The notes: generated from the sequence alone by a model not told the origin. 64,000 nucleotides of DNA from Tissierellaceae bacterium (GCA_023229175.1 JALNZV010000012.1:1-64000), one strand, 5' to 3'; shown: positions 1 to 8,746, counted from the first letter of the stretch. Numbers and translations: made by a program.

Positions 1-46
1 CACGCCGCCAGCGTTCGTCCTGAGCCAGGATCAAACTCTCATTTTA
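1..46 (-). rRNA. rrs: 16S ribosomal RNA, 5' end (partial)
   Basis: The complement of the first 46 bases contains the universal 16S 5' sequence GAGTTTGATCCTGGCTCAG followed by GACGAACGCTGGCGGCGTG. The gene is read leftwards and leaves the window at base 1, so only its first ~46 nt are present. The mature 5' end is placed by similarity and could be off by a few bases. It lies downstream of lysS in the same direction, as in Bacillus and many Clostridia. Confidence 0.97.
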
Positions 47-156
47 TAGTTTGATTTGCTCTCGCTGACTTATTTGTCTATTGACTTTGTTCATGTGTTT
101 CGTTTCACACTATTTACTTTTCTAGGTCCTGGCACTCTTGTTTCGAGTGCTTTACT
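47..156 (-). other. rRNA operon leader
   Basis: Transcribed, non-coding leader between promoter P2 and the 16S 5' end. A perfect 6-bp hairpin with a 7-nt loop is seen at 132-150 (GCACTC/GAGTGC). The stretch just after it (about 110-128, complement GGACCTAGAAAAGTAAATAG) resembles the boxA-like antitermination segments of Firmicute rRNA leaders; this likeness is only by eye. Confidence 0.5.
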
Positions 157-185
157 ATTATAGCAAATTATTCATTTGCTGTCAA
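157..185 (-). promoter_or_regulatory. rRNA promoter P2 (sigma-A)
   Basis: Perfect consensus boxes on the minus strand: TTGACA at 185-180 and TATAAT at 162-157 with a 17-nt spacer, about 110 nt before the 16S 5' end. Full consensus and position fit a growth-rate-controlled rRNA promoter. Confidence 0.9.
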
Positions 186-234
186 CTGTTTTTTTGAAGT
201 TTTAATAACTTCTCGTTCAACAGCCGACTTTTCT

Positions 235-263
235 ATAATACTATCTTTTCAATCCAATGTCAA
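235..263 (-). promoter_or_regulatory. rRNA promoter P1 (sigma-A)
   Basis: TTGACA at 263-258, a 17-nt spacer and TATTAT at 240-235 on the minus strand, 78 nt upstream of P2 and in tandem with it. A small hairpin (196-212, GAAGTT/AACTTC) lies between the two promoters. Confidence 0.8.
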
Positions 264-306
264 CCACTTTTTGAAAATACTTTTTTAAATCATTTTAAAT
301 CACAAA

Positions 307-337
307 TATAAGGATGACAAAAATGTCATCCTTATAT
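307..337 (-). terminator. Terminator after lysS
   Basis: Perfect inverted repeat AAGGATGACA-aaaa-TGTCATCCTT, flanked by further A/T pairs, lies about 60 nt past the lysS stop. The minus-strand tail is moderately U-rich. It separates lysS from the rRNA promoters. Confidence 0.7.
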
Positions 338-394
338 ATAATAATTCAATCTATTATTTTATCTCTTATGGTTTATAGATGGAAAGTCACAATG

Positions 395-1873
395 CTATTC
401 GTCTATAGGTTTCATTGTGGGGAAGAGCAAGATATCCCTTATGCTTGGCTGATTTGTCAATAGTATTATCATTCTATCGATTCCTATGCCTAGGCCACCT
501 GTAGGTGGCAATCCAACCTCTATTGCATTTAAGAAATCTGTATCCATTGGGTGAGCTTCGTCATCCCCTAATTCCTTTTGTAGGGCTTGCTCCTCAAATC
601 TTTGCCTTTGATCTATTGGATCGTTTAGCTCTGAAAATGCATTGGCCAATTCCCATGTATTTATGAAGGCTTCAAATCTATTGGTCTTTCTTGGATCATC
701 TGGGTTTCTCTTTGCAAGGGGAGATATTTCTACTGGGTGGCCAGTTACAAATGTGGGTTGAATTAAATGTTCCTCACAAAATTCTTCAAATAATTCTGCA
801 ATTACATGTCCTCTTTTCATCCCAGGCTTAATCTCTATTCCCTTTGCCTTAGCCACAGAAATAGCCTCTTCGTCTGTATCGATTTTGCTAAAATCTACTC
901 CTACATATTCTTTTACGGCATCTTCCATATCCAATCTCTTCCACGGTGGAGCCAATTCTATTTCTGTACCTTGATAGTTAATCTTTGTAGTACCTAGGGC
1001 TTTTTCAGCTACATATGCAAATAGATTTTCTGTAAGCCTCATTATTTCTTCATAATCTACATAGGCTTGATATACTTCTATATTGGTAAATTCTGGGTTG
1101 TGCTTAGGGCTCATGCCTTCATTTCTAAACATCCTGCCCATTTCATATACCTTCTCAAAGCCTCCGACTATAAGTCTTTTTAAATATAATTCATTAGCTA
1201 TTCTCAGATACATATCTATATCTAAGGCATTGTGGTGGGTGGCAAAGGGCCTTGCATTTGCCCCTCCAGCTATAGTGCTAAGGATTGGAGTTTCAACTTC
1301 AAGGAATCCCCTAGCATCTAAGTACTCCCTTACGGCCTTAATTATTTTACTCCTCAATATGAATGTCTCTTTAACTTCAGGATTTACTATTAAATCCACG
1401 TATCTTTGTCTATACCTTAAATCTTGGTCCTTAAGTCCATGGAACTTTTCGGGAAGTATTTGCAAGGATTTTGTCAGTAGCAGAACCTCTTCAGCTCGAA
1501 TAGAAATCTCTCCTGCTTTTGTTTTAAATACTGCTCCCTTTACGCCGATAATATCTCCAATATCAAGCAAGCTTAAATCCTTGTACCCTTCCTCACCTAA
1601 TAAATCCTGTTTTGCAAATATTTGAATACGCCCTTCTTGGTCCTGTATATCTATAAAACTGACTTTTCCATGTCCCCTTCTGGACATTATTCTTCCTGCA
1701 ACGGAAACTTCTTTTTCTTCTAATTCCTCAAAATCGTCTTTTATAGTAGAGCTATGATGCGTATAGTCAAACTTTTCAATTAGAAATGGATTTTTTCCTT
1801 TGTCCATCAGTTCCTTTAGCTTTTCTCTTCTTATCTTTAGCATCTCATTTAAATTTAAATCAGATTCTGTCAT
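395..1873 (-). CDS. lysS: Lysyl-tRNA synthetase (class II)
   Basis: Cytoplasmic enzyme that charges tRNA-Lys with lysine using ATP. The 492-aa length is normal for bacterial class II LysRS. An N-terminal OB-fold anticodon-binding domain (about 55-160) precedes the catalytic core; motif 2 (FRNEGMSPKHNPEFT) and motif 3 (GLGIGIDRMIILL, residues 460-472) are intact. The ATG at 1873 has AAGGAGGT a good distance upstream. It follows greA by 29 nt and is probably cotranscribed with it; greA-lysS pairs are common in Clostridia. A terminator at 307-337 ends the unit. Confidence 0.97.
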   Translation of the reverse strand: MTESDLNLNEMLKIRREKLKELMDKGKNPFLIEKFDYTHHSSTIKDDFEELEEKEVSVAGRIMSRRGHGKVSFIDIQDQEGRIQIFAKQDLLGEEGYKDLSLLDIGDIIGVKGAVFKTKAGEISIRAEEVLLLTKSLQILPEKFHGLKDQDLRYRQRYVDLIVNPEVKETFILRSKIIKAVREYLDARGFLEVETPILSTIAGGANARPFATHHNALDIDMYLRIANELYLKRLIVGGFEKVYEMGRMFRNEGMSPKHNPEFTNIEVYQAYVDYEEIMRLTENLFAYVAEKALGTTKINYQGTEIELAPPWKRLDMEDAVKEYVGVDFSKIDTDEEAISVAKAKGIEIKPGMKRGHVIAELFEEFCEEHLIQPTFVTGHPVEISPLAKRNPDDPRKTNRFEAFINTWELANAFSELNDPIDQRQRFEEQALQKELGDDEAHPMDTDFLNAIEVGLPPTGGLGIGIDRMIILLTNQPSIRDILLFPTMKPIDE

Positions 1874-1902
1874 TACTCTACCTCCTTAGTATTTTATATT
1901 AT

Positions 1903-2379
1903 CTATCGGGTAATAGTTAATATTTCGTATTTAATAATTCCATCTGGTACCATTACGTCCACTACATCCCCAGATTTACGTCCTAAAAGTGCAGAGCCCA
2001 CTGGTGATTCATTTGAAATTCTTCCATTATAGGGGTCTGCCTCTGCCGATCCCACTATGGTATACTCCATTTCTTCATCGAATTCCAGATCCTTTACTAA
2101 TACCTTTGAGCCAATACCTACCATATCTGTGGAAATATCGTCTTCATCTATTATCTTAGCATTTCTCAGCATCATTTCCAACTTTGCAATTCTATCCTCT
2201 AGTTGCGCTTGCTCATTTTTTGCCTGATCGTATTCTGAATTCTCGCTTATATCCCCAAAACTCAATGCCTGTTTGATTTTTTCAGCTATTTCTTTTCTTT
2301 TTACGGTCTTTAAATCGTCTAATTCATCTTCCAATCTCCTTAGACCATCTTCTGTTAAAAAAACATCTCTTTCTGGCAT
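1903..2379 (-). CDS. greA: Transcription elongation factor GreA
   Basis: Rescues backtracked RNA polymerase by stimulating transcript cleavage through the secondary channel. 158 aa, the usual size. The N-terminal half (about 10-75) is the antiparallel coiled coil with acidic tip, including the typical SFGDISENSEYDQAKNEQA region; the C-terminal half is the FKBP-like domain (VGSALLGRKSGDVV). GAAAGGGAGA lies before the ATG. It is followed closely by lysS. Confidence 0.96.
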   Translation of the reverse strand: MPERDVFLTEDGLRRLEDELDDLKTVKRKEIAEKIKQALSFGDISENSEYDQAKNEQAQLEDRIAKLEMMLRNAKIIDEDDISTDMVGIGSKVLVKDLEFDEEMEYTIVGSAEADPYNGRISNESPVGSALLGRKSGDVVDVMVPDGIIKYEILTITR

Positions 2380-2500
2380 TTAATTCTCTCCCTTTCATAA
2401 TAAAAATTACTATAATAGCTATATATGTGTATATTTTTTTGTGTTTTTTCCTTATTGTATGCAAGATATTATAATCAAGTAAGCCCATTATGTCAAGTCC

Positions 2501-3418
2501 TTAGAACCTTCCTTTTACTTTTATGTATGTATTTATATATTCCCTTGTAGAATAAGGGTCATTTCCTACAAAAAACAATATTTCACCAGTATAGTTTTCT
2601 TCTAATAAGGATTCAAAGGCAGCAGAACTTATTACTTCATCCATCCATTTATTCCTTCCAATATTTGTTTTCTTTAAAGTAAATCCAAAGTCTGTGATAT
2701 ACCCTGTGCCTTTTTCCCTATGTGTAATATTTTTAGATCCAAAATCGAATACCAAGCAATTTTTCTTTTTTTTCGAAATATCCACACCTTTATGCTCTGA
2801 GTAATTTACTATTATACTATAGTTCCCCATAATCGCCTCTATAGTCGTTGGTAAAAATAAGGAAAGTCCTATTTCTTCCAATACGTAGTCATACAATTCC
2901 TCCTCATCGTCACCTTGACATCCAAAAACGGTTATTAACCCAAATCTTTTAGATATTTCACGTATTAAATCCTTTATCTTTTCTTTGTCATGGCAGATAA
3001 TCAAGATTTCTTTGCTTTCCCTGTTTCCTTTTTCTAAATTCAAAATTTTTTCTATTATAATTGGCAGGTATTTTTTTCTAATGTTTTCGCCAGTGTTAAT
3101 TTGTAAACCCGTATCCTTTCCTATATGTTTGAGGATGTCTTCATTTATTCTTTCTTGCCCTTCCATATATAATCTGGTACAGTCCTGACCTTTAATTTCC
3201 TTTATTCCCTTTATCAAATAGTTTAAATCCTTTTCCCTGTCCAAATCCATGGGCCAAAGATTTACACCGCATATTTTTATGTGGGTTTTGTCTCTTTCAA
3301 TAGTTTCAATTATCTTTGGTCTTATTTTGGGAATGAAAAAGTCCAGTAAATGCTTTTTAAATCCAGTCTTGTAATATCCCAGATATTTGTCTTCCCTTAC
3401 AATATATAAGAGTCCTAT
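2501..3418 (-). CDS. Conserved-looking hypothetical protein, probable AUA start
   Basis: I do not recognise this protein. The first ATG is at 3250 (249 aa), but it has no ribosome site. The same frame stays open back to a stop at 3439-3437. An AGGAGG at 3430-3425 sits 6 nt before an in-frame ATA (3418), giving a 305-aa protein that would begin GLLYIVREDKYLGYYKTG. No ATG, GTG or TTG occurs in that 5' extension. The protein is soluble, lysine- and glutamate-rich, with alternating beta and alpha stretches and a central LVFDFG segment; no catalytic motif is clear. It sits between dusB and greA on the same strand. Confidence 0.6.
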   Translation of the reverse strand: MGLLYIVREDKYLGYYKTGFKKHLLDFFIPKIRPKIIETIERDKTHIKICGVNLWPMDLDREKDLNYLIKGIKEIKGQDCTRLYMEGQERINEDILKHIGKDTGLQINTGENIRKKYLPIIIEKILNLEKGNRESKEILIICHDKEKIKDLIREISKRFGLITVFGCQGDDEEELYDYVLEEIGLSLFLPTTIEAIMGNYSIIVNYSEHKGVDISKKKKNCLVFDFGSKNITHREKGTGYITDFGFTLKKTNIGRNKWMDEVISSAAFESLLEENYTGEILFFVGNDPYSTREYINTYIKVKGRF

Positions 3419-3481
3419 ATTACCCCTCCTCTCCAGTTATTAACTATATATATGAGGGGAGATGGGCAATAATTACATTAC

Positions 3482-4447
3482 TTATGAATAGTGGGCAAAT
3501 TCCAATAGGACTTCTTTTAAATGATCTTTATCGTCTATTGTATAGATTAATTTCTTCACTTCATTGGAATTTCTAAGCCCTTTTAAATACCATGCGGAGT
3601 GCTTTCTCATTTCCAGCACTCCTACTCTATGGCCTTTTAAGTTTGTTATTAAGTCTAGATGTCTGATACAGGTATGAATTATTTCTTCCTTTGTGGGGGG
3701 AGTGTCTTCTTTCCCCTGAATTCTATCCAGTATTCTTTTAAATATCCAAGGATTTCCCTGTGCCCCACGTCCTATAGCTATGGCATCACAATTCGTCTGT
3801 TCCAGCATCCTTATTCCGTCCTCCGGCTCAAATATGTCCCCATTGCCTATTACAGGAATGTCGACACTTTCTTTTACTTTTCCTATGAACTCCCAATCTG
3901 CCTTTCCCGAATAAAACATATCCCTGGTCCTGCCGTGAACGGTCAATGCAGCTATCCCCTCTTCCTCTGCTATCTTACCTATATCTATTCCATTTATACT
4001 ATTTTCATCCCAACCCATCCGTATTTTTACTGTAACGGGTTTTGTAGATACGTTTACCACCGATTTCATTACCTCACGGGCTAATTTAGGGTTTTTCATC
4101 AAGGCAGAACCATCTCCATTTTTTACTATCTTTGGAGTAGGACAGCCCATGTTTATATCTATGATATCTATATCTTCCCTTGGATTCAAATGATTTTTTA
4201 CAGCATATGCCATTACCTCTGGGTCTGAGCCAAATATCTGAATTGCTATGGGTCTTTCCCTAGAATCTATTTCCAGCAATCGTTCAGTACCTTTGTCCCC
4301 ATGATACATACCCTTGCTGCTAACCATTTCCGATACTACTAAGCCCGCTCCCATTTCCTTACATAATATCCTAAATGATAAATCTGTGACCCCTGCCATC
4401 GGCGCAAGGAAAACATTGTTTTTTATTTCTATATTCCCTATTCTCAT
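3482..4447 (-). CDS. dusB: tRNA-dihydrouridine synthase (DusB type)
   Basis: FMN enzyme that reduces uridine to dihydrouridine in tRNA D-loops using NAD(P)H. 321 aa, standard for the family. The TIM-barrel N-terminus starts FLAPMAGVTD. The catalytic cysteine is C102 in NMGCPTPKIVKNGDGSAL. The flavin-phosphate region is VIGNGDI...IGRGAQGNPWIF (about 195-235). An AGGAGA ribosome site lies 11 nt before the ATG. It follows coaX by 48 nt, with a hairpin between them, in the B. subtilis-like order toward lysS. Confidence 0.95.
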   Translation of the reverse strand: MRIGNIEIKNNVFLAPMAGVTDLSFRILCKEMGAGLVVSEMVSSKGMYHGDKGTERLLEIDSRERPIAIQIFGSDPEVMAYAVKNHLNPREDIDIIDINMGCPTPKIVKNGDGSALMKNPKLAREVMKSVVNVSTKPVTVKIRMGWDENSINGIDIGKIAEEEGIAALTVHGRTRDMFYSGKADWEFIGKVKESVDIPVIGNGDIFEPEDGIRMLEQTNCDAIAIGRGAQGNPWIFKRILDRIQGKEDTPPTKEEIIHTCIRHLDLITNLKGHRVGVLEMRKHSAWYLKGLRNSNEVKKLIYTIDDKDHLKEVLLEFAHYS

Positions 4448-4474
4448 ATTAACTAAAATCTCCTTCTTATGGAA

Positions 4475-4501
4475 AAGTAAGTAGCTATTAGCTACTTACT
4501 T
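4475..4501 (-). terminator. Hairpin at coaX stop, possible terminator or attenuator
   Basis: A 13-bp perfect inverted repeat (AAGTAAGTAGCTA and its complement) overlaps the coaX stop codon. The minus-strand tail is only TTTTCC before the dusB ribosome site, so readthrough into dusB is likely. Confidence 0.5.
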
Positions 4502-5278
4502 ATTTCTTTCAAATATAATCCTTAGACCTTCTAAGGTCAATAATTTATCTATCTTTTTTATATACTTACTTTCGGCAGCTATTAGAGTTGAAAAGCCCCC
4601 CGTTGCCACAATTTTAACTTTGTCGCCATTGTCTGTTATTTCTTCTATCATTCTCTCTATTATATAATCAACCATACCTATATATCCAAATACTAGACCT
4701 GATTGTATGCTGTTTATGGTGTTCTTCGCTATTACCCTATCAGGCTTTGCGATTTCCACCTTTGGCAGTTTTGCAGTCCTCATAAATAGTGCTTCAGAGG
4801 AAATCTTTATACCTGGAGTTATGACTCCGCCTAGGTAGTCTCCATCTTTTGAAACAGCACAAAATGTAACTGCTGTGCCAAAGTCAACTATAATCAATGG
4901 CCCTCCATATTTTTCATAGGCTGCCACGGCATTAACTATTCTATCGGCCCCTACTTCCCTTGGATTATCGTATTTTATATTCATCCCAGTTTTTACTCCA
5001 GGTCCCACTACTATGGGATTTATATTAAAATACTTTATACTCATTGCAGGTAAGGTGTGCATAAGTGGTGGAACGACTGAAGACATAATTACGTTTTCCA
5101 CTTCCTTTGGGTCTATTCCATGGTATTTAAAGATTTGTTCAAATAATAGACCATATTCGTCTGATGTCCTTTCCTTATCTGTAGCTATTCTCCAATCATA
5201 TAAAAGTTCCTTGTCCTTATATACTCCAAACACTATATTGGTATTGCCAACATCAATAACTAATAACAAAGATTTCAC
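4496..5278 (-). CDS. coaX: Type III pantothenate kinase
   Basis: First step of coenzyme A synthesis, phosphorylating pantothenate; type III enzymes are ASKHA-fold and not feedback-inhibited by CoA. 260 aa. The phosphate-1 motif DVGNTNIVFGVY (residues 9-20) and IIVDFGTAVTF (about 129-139) are intact, as is the GGFSTL adenosine region. The GTG at 5278 has AGGA 7 nt upstream; a TTG three codons in (5269) has AGGTG at a 6-nt spacing and would give the more typical N-terminus. It follows an ECF transporter gene by 9 nt, which suggests pantothenate uptake coupled to trapping by phosphorylation. Confidence 0.95.
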   Translation of the reverse strand: MKSLLLVIDVGNTNIVFGVYKDKELLYDWRIATDKERTSDEYGLLFEQIFKYHGIDPKEVENVIMSSVVPPLMHTLPAMSIKYFNINPIVVGPGVKTGMNIKYDNPREVGADRIVNAVAAYEKYGGPLIIVDFGTAVTFCAVSKDGDYLGGVITPGIKISSEALFMRTAKLPKVEIAKPDRVIAKNTINSIQSGLVFGYIGMVDYIIERMIEEITDNGDKVKIVATGGFSTLIAAESKYIKKIDKLLTLEGLRIIFERNK

Positions 5279-5287
5279 CTGCCGTTC

Positions 5288-6040
5288 CTAGCTCCTATTT
5301 TTTAAAGCCCCTACTACTGAAGTCACTATTATGATAGCTATTATGGTTTCTGGAATGCCGTTGGCTACTCCTATGCCAAATATTATCTTTCTAGCTGCTG
5401 TTACATCAGCTCCAAGGCCCCCTACGAATTTTTCTGCATACATTAGATAAATCATAGACAATACGCCGACGGTATTGGTCAAGGTCCCCAGACCTGCGGC
5501 TATTACTATGTCTAGTGCCTTATTCTTAAATCTTTTTTGGGTGAAATATGCCACAGCTGCAGTCAATACTATAAGTCCTGCATTCATCAATGTTAGCCAT
5601 ATACTATTTGCTCCCAAAACATTTGTATAAATCCCATAGGATAAATATCCAATTATTCCTATCCATATTAAATACAGCAATCCCATGGTTTTCTGCTTAC
5701 CTAGTTTTTTTAATCCACTATATACATAGTAGGCTACTAATCCTATTAATATTCTCGGCACAATGGATACAAGTGGATTTAAAAATACTGCTGACACAGG
5801 AGTTGGATTGGTCAATGCTTGGTATATGCTAAATAAACCAAATATCAAGCCAATAAGTCCCCCTACCACTGGGCCCTCCATTATGGCCCCAATAATTACA
5901 GGTATGTGCATTATTGTAGCTCTAGTAGGTCCAATTGGTATGAAACCTATGGGTGTCATGCCCAAAACAATGGATATTGCACCTAATACACCTGTAATCA
6001 CCATTTTTCTTAAATCAAATGCCTTACCTTCTTTTACCAT
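5288..6040 (-). CDS. ECF transporter S component, probably pantothenate (PanT-like)
   Basis: Small membrane substrate-binding protein of an energy-coupling-factor importer. 250 aa with about six to eight hydrophobic helices, an N-terminal MVITGVLGAISIVLGMTP and a PTRATIMHIPVIIGA segment typical of S components with the ECF_trnsprt fold. It would use an EcfAAT module encoded elsewhere. Its 9-nt distance to coaX is the basis for the pantothenate guess; the ligand is not provable from sequence. GGGAGGG precedes the ATG, and a promoter is seen at 6150-6178. Confidence 0.85.
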   Translation of the reverse strand: MVKEGKAFDLRKMVITGVLGAISIVLGMTPIGFIPIGPTRATIMHIPVIIGAIMEGPVVGGLIGLIFGLFSIYQALTNPTPVSAVFLNPLVSIVPRILIGLVAYYVYSGLKKLGKQKTMGLLYLIWIGIIGYLSYGIYTNVLGANSIWLTLMNAGLIVLTAAVAYFTQKRFKNKALDIVIAAGLGTLTNTVGVLSMIYLMYAEKFVGGLGADVTAARKIIFGIGVANGIPETIIAIIIVTSVVGALKNRS

Positions 6041-6149
6041 TAAAATCCCTCCCGCTCTAGTTCCTTATGGATACCAGTCGTTATTTTTTAATGCATGTAC
6101 ATCTTATAAAAGTCCAACTCTAATTAGATATTGGCTATTACCACTAAAT

Positions 6150-6178
6150 ATTATAATAGTATTTGCGTCTAAATTCAA
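6150..6178 (-). promoter_or_regulatory. Promoter for ECF transporter-coaX
   Basis: TTGAAT at 6178-6173, 17-nt spacer, TATAAT at 6155-6150 on the minus strand, about 110 nt upstream of the ECF gene. No known riboswitch is seen in the resulting leader. Confidence 0.6.
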
Positions 6179-6182
6179 TAGT

Positions 6183-7103
6183 TTATATTGACAATATTCC
6201 ATTGACTACTGCCTTTGCCATGGACTCTGCTGCCAAAGTCCCTATTAGACTGACATCTGCCTTTATTTCACCAGTTGCCATAGTAAATATTGTGTCCCCG
6301 TCTACCATGGTGTGAATAGGATTTATTGTTCTAGCAAAACCATTATGTGCCATTTGAGAAATTTTATTTGCTTCTCCTTTTGTCAATATGGCATTGGTAG
6401 CTATTATTCCAATGGTAGTGTTTTGAACATTGAATCCAATTTCCCTATTCATTTCCTTCATTATATCTACGGTATTTAGCATTTTTTTGTTTTCATAGTC
6501 GTAAACGCCAGCTATTTGTTCATTGGTTTCAAAATTATATATATCTCCAAAGCTATTTACAGCTACCATGGCAGATACTACTAGTTTCCCTACCTTTACT
6601 GTAGCAGAGCCAAGGCCCGATTTCATGGCACTTTGTGGTCCTAATATTTTTCCAACTGTGGCACCCATGCCGCATCCTACCATACCTTGTCTATTCTCTT
6701 TTTCGCTGGCGGCTTCGGCAGCTTCGTATCCCATTTTAATATCCGGTCTTATTTTGTAATTTCCCATAGTTAAATCAAATATTACAGCAGATGCCACAAT
6801 TGGGACTTTAGTCACGCCGACGTCAAAACCAATGCCTTTCTCCTCCAAATATTTCATGGCTCCTGAAGCTGCCTCTAGGCCAAAGGCAGAACCTCCCGCT
6901 AACACAACTCCGTGAACTTTGTCTACCATTTTATCTGCTTTAAATAAATCTGTTTCCCTGGTTCCAGGGGCAGAACCCCTTACATCTACTCCGCCTGTGG
7001 CTCCTTTTTCGCAAATAATCACGGTACAACCTGTCATTCCTTCCTCTGATTGACCATGTCCCACCTTAATTCCTGCTACATCTGTTAGGTATCCCTGGTA
7101 CAT
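6183..7103 (-). CDS. P1 family (DmpA/S58-type) peptidase
   Basis: Member of the self-processing N-terminal-nucleophile aminopeptidase family (DmpA, BapA; family S58). The frame extends to 7157, but the ATG at 7103 has AAGGAGG 9 nt upstream and gives the normal start MYQGYLTDVAGIKVGH, 306 aa. Family landmarks are present: GGVDVRGSAPGTRETDLF, the VVLAGGSAFGLEAASG block, and NTTIGIIATNA at about 228-238, where the chain is expected to be cut before a threonine nucleophile. The substrate is unknown; relatives act on D-amino acid amides or beta-peptides. A terminator precedes it, so expression may depend on readthrough from the mmd operon. Confidence 0.9.
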   Translation of the reverse strand: MYQGYLTDVAGIKVGHGQSEEGMTGCTVIICEKGATGGVDVRGSAPGTRETDLFKADKMVDKVHGVVLAGGSAFGLEAASGAMKYLEEKGIGFDVGVTKVPIVASAVIFDLTMGNYKIRPDIKMGYEAAEAASEKENRQGMVGCGMGATVGKILGPQSAMKSGLGSATVKVGKLVVSAMVAVNSFGDIYNFETNEQIAGVYDYENKKMLNTVDIMKEMNREIGFNVQNTTIGIIATNAILTKGEANKISQMAHNGFARTINPIHTMVDGDTIFTMATGEIKADVSLIGTLAAESMAKAVVNGILSI

Positions 7104-7115
7104 AATTATCCTCCT

Positions 7116-7158
7116 TAAAAAAATGCACAATTCACAGTTAAGAAGTGATTTGTGCATT
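7116..7158 (-). terminator. Terminator of the mcm-mmd operon, abutting the next ribosome site
   Basis: A 14-bp stem with one mismatch (7122-7135 with 7145-7158) and 9-nt loop is followed on the minus strand by seven T's and at once by the AAGGAGG of the P1 peptidase gene. It probably ends most transcripts from mmdB and makes the downstream gene a readthrough product. Confidence 0.8.
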
Positions 7159-7169
7159 GTAAATTAATA

Positions 7170-8309
7170 TTATCCTCCAAAAAAGTTAAGTAATAGTCCT
7201 GCTGCTATGGCAGATCCGATGACTCCTGCCACATTGGGACCCATGGCGTGCATTAGTAAAAAGTTTCTAGGATTGGCCTCTTGACCAACTCTCTGTGACA
7301 CTCTGGCTGCCATTGGAACTGCAGATACTCCTGCGGATCCAATCAGGGGATTAACTTTTCCTCCCGATGTCTTGTACATAATCTTGCCGAAAATCACCCC
7401 ACCTGCGGTACCTATGGAAAATGCCACTAACCCTAAGGCTATAATACTCAAAGTTCTCCAAGTAAGGAAATTTTCTGCACTAGCTGTTGCTCCTACTGTG
7501 GTACCCAAAAATATAGTTACTATGTTTATAAGCTCGTTTTGTGCTGTTTTTGACAATCTATCTACCACTAGGCTTTCCCTGAATAAATTACCTAACATAA
7601 GCATGCCCACCAATGTAGCAGCGGAAGGCAATATGAAGGAAACTACAAGTGTTACCATAATTGGAAATATAATCCTTTCCTTCTTAGATACATGCCTTAG
7701 CTGATCCATGACCACTTCTCTTTCTTCCTTGGTAGTCAAGGCTTTCATAATGGGCGGCTGTATAATTGGCACCAATGCCATATAGGAATAGGCCGCCACA
7801 GCTATGGGCCCCAGCAAATGAGGTGCTAATTTTGATGTCAAATACAAAGCTGTTGGCCCATCCGCTCCACCTATAATCCCAATACTTCCCGCTTCTGGCC
7901 CTGTAAATCCCAACAGTATTGCCCCAATAAAGGTGACGAATATACCCAGTTGAGCTGCTGCTCCAAGGAGAATGCTCTTTGGGTTGGCTATCAATGGACC
8001 AAAATCCGTCATGGCTCCTACTCCTAGGAATATAAGGGGCGGATAAATACCTAGTTTGACACCTTGGTATAAGTAATACAATAATCCACCAGGCATATCT
8101 CCCTCGGGAGGATTCATCAATCCTGCACCTGGTAGATTAGCTAGCAGCATTCCAAATGCTATTGGAATTAGCAGCAAAGGTTCAAATCCTTTGACGATAG
8201 CTAAATAAAGCAATACAAGGGATACTAAAATCATAAGACCTTGCTGCCAAGTAAATATGGCAAATCCCGTACTTTGCAAAAAATGTAGCAATATCTCTCC
8301 TAAGTTCAT
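7170..8309 (-). CDS. mmdB: Na+-pumping decarboxylase beta subunit (methylmalonyl-CoA)
   Basis: Membrane subunit that decarboxylates carboxybiotin and exports Na+ (OadB/MmdB/GcdB family). About 380 aa with many hydrophobic helices. The key GIIGGADGPT loop is at residues 147-156 of the longer reading, carrying the aspartate known to be essential in OadB, and GAMTDFGPL is also conserved. An ATG at 8318 touches its ribosome site, so the ATG at 8309 with AAAGGA 9 nt upstream is preferred. It is the last gene of the mmdA-D-C-B series, 14 nt after mmdC. Confidence 0.93.
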   Translation of the reverse strand: MNLGEILLHFLQSTGFAIFTWQQGLMILVSLVLLYLAIVKGFEPLLLIPIAFGMLLANLPGAGLMNPPEGDMPGGLLYYLYQGVKLGIYPPLIFLGVGAMTDFGPLIANPKSILLGAAAQLGIFVTFIGAILLGFTGPEAGSIGIIGGADGPTALYLTSKLAPHLLGPIAVAAYSYMALVPIIQPPIMKALTTKEEREVVMDQLRHVSKKERIIFPIMVTLVVSFILPSAATLVGMLMLGNLFRESLVVDRLSKTAQNELINIVTIFLGTTVGATASAENFLTWRTLSIIALGLVAFSIGTAGGVIFGKIMYKTSGGKVNPLIGSAGVSAVPMAARVSQRVGQEANPRNFLLMHAMGPNVAGVIGSAIAAGLLLNFFGG

Positions 8310-8332
8310 GCTTTTCATTCCTTTCTTGCATA

Positions 8333-8746
8333 TTAGTCTAATACAACCAATTTATCCCCTGTATTTACGCTAGACCCTTCTGTTGTATTGACGCTAGCTA
8401 CAACCCCGTCTCTCGGTGCTAGTATTTCATTTTCCATTTTCATAGCCTCAAGTATAAGAAGTGTGTCACCTGATTTTACAGTATCACCTTCTTGAACCAG
8501 TATCTTCCATATGTTACCTGGCATTGGAGATTCCACCACCTCTTGACCTTCAGAGGCAACTACTTCTTTTTTCTCCTCCTTTGGGGCCGGAGCTGGTGCA
8601 GCCTTTGGTGCAGCTGCTGGTCCTGGATTTGCAGGTCCAGGATTAGGTTTTTGAACAGGCTTGCTCTCCACCTTTCCCTCTACTCCTACTTCTTCTACTT
8701 CTACTTCATAGGAATTACCGTTGACATTTATTATAAATTTTCTCAT
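8333..8746 (-). CDS. mmdC: Biotin carboxyl carrier subunit
   Basis: Carries CO2 from the carboxyltransferase to the membrane decarboxylase. 137 aa in three parts: a short N-terminal domain (1-28), a flexible Pro/Ala-rich linker (about 30-60, rich in PGPA, APKA and PAPAP), and a biotinyl domain with EAMKMEN whose K103 is the biotin site. It lies between the gamma/delta-type and beta subunits with 18-nt or smaller gaps, consistent with one complex. Confidence 0.93.
   Translation of the reverse strand: MRKFIINVNGNSYEVEVEEVGVEGKVESKPVQKPNPGPANPGPAAAPKAAPAPAPKEEKKEVVASEGQEVVESPMPGNIWKILVQEGDTVKSGDTLLILEAMKMENEILAPRDGVVASVNTTEGSSVNTGDKLVVLD

Noticed and set aside
806..1625. Plus-strand open frames opposite lysS, and similar frames opposite nearly every gene
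   Set aside because: They are shadows of well-identified genes, lack ribosome sites and show no recognisable domains.
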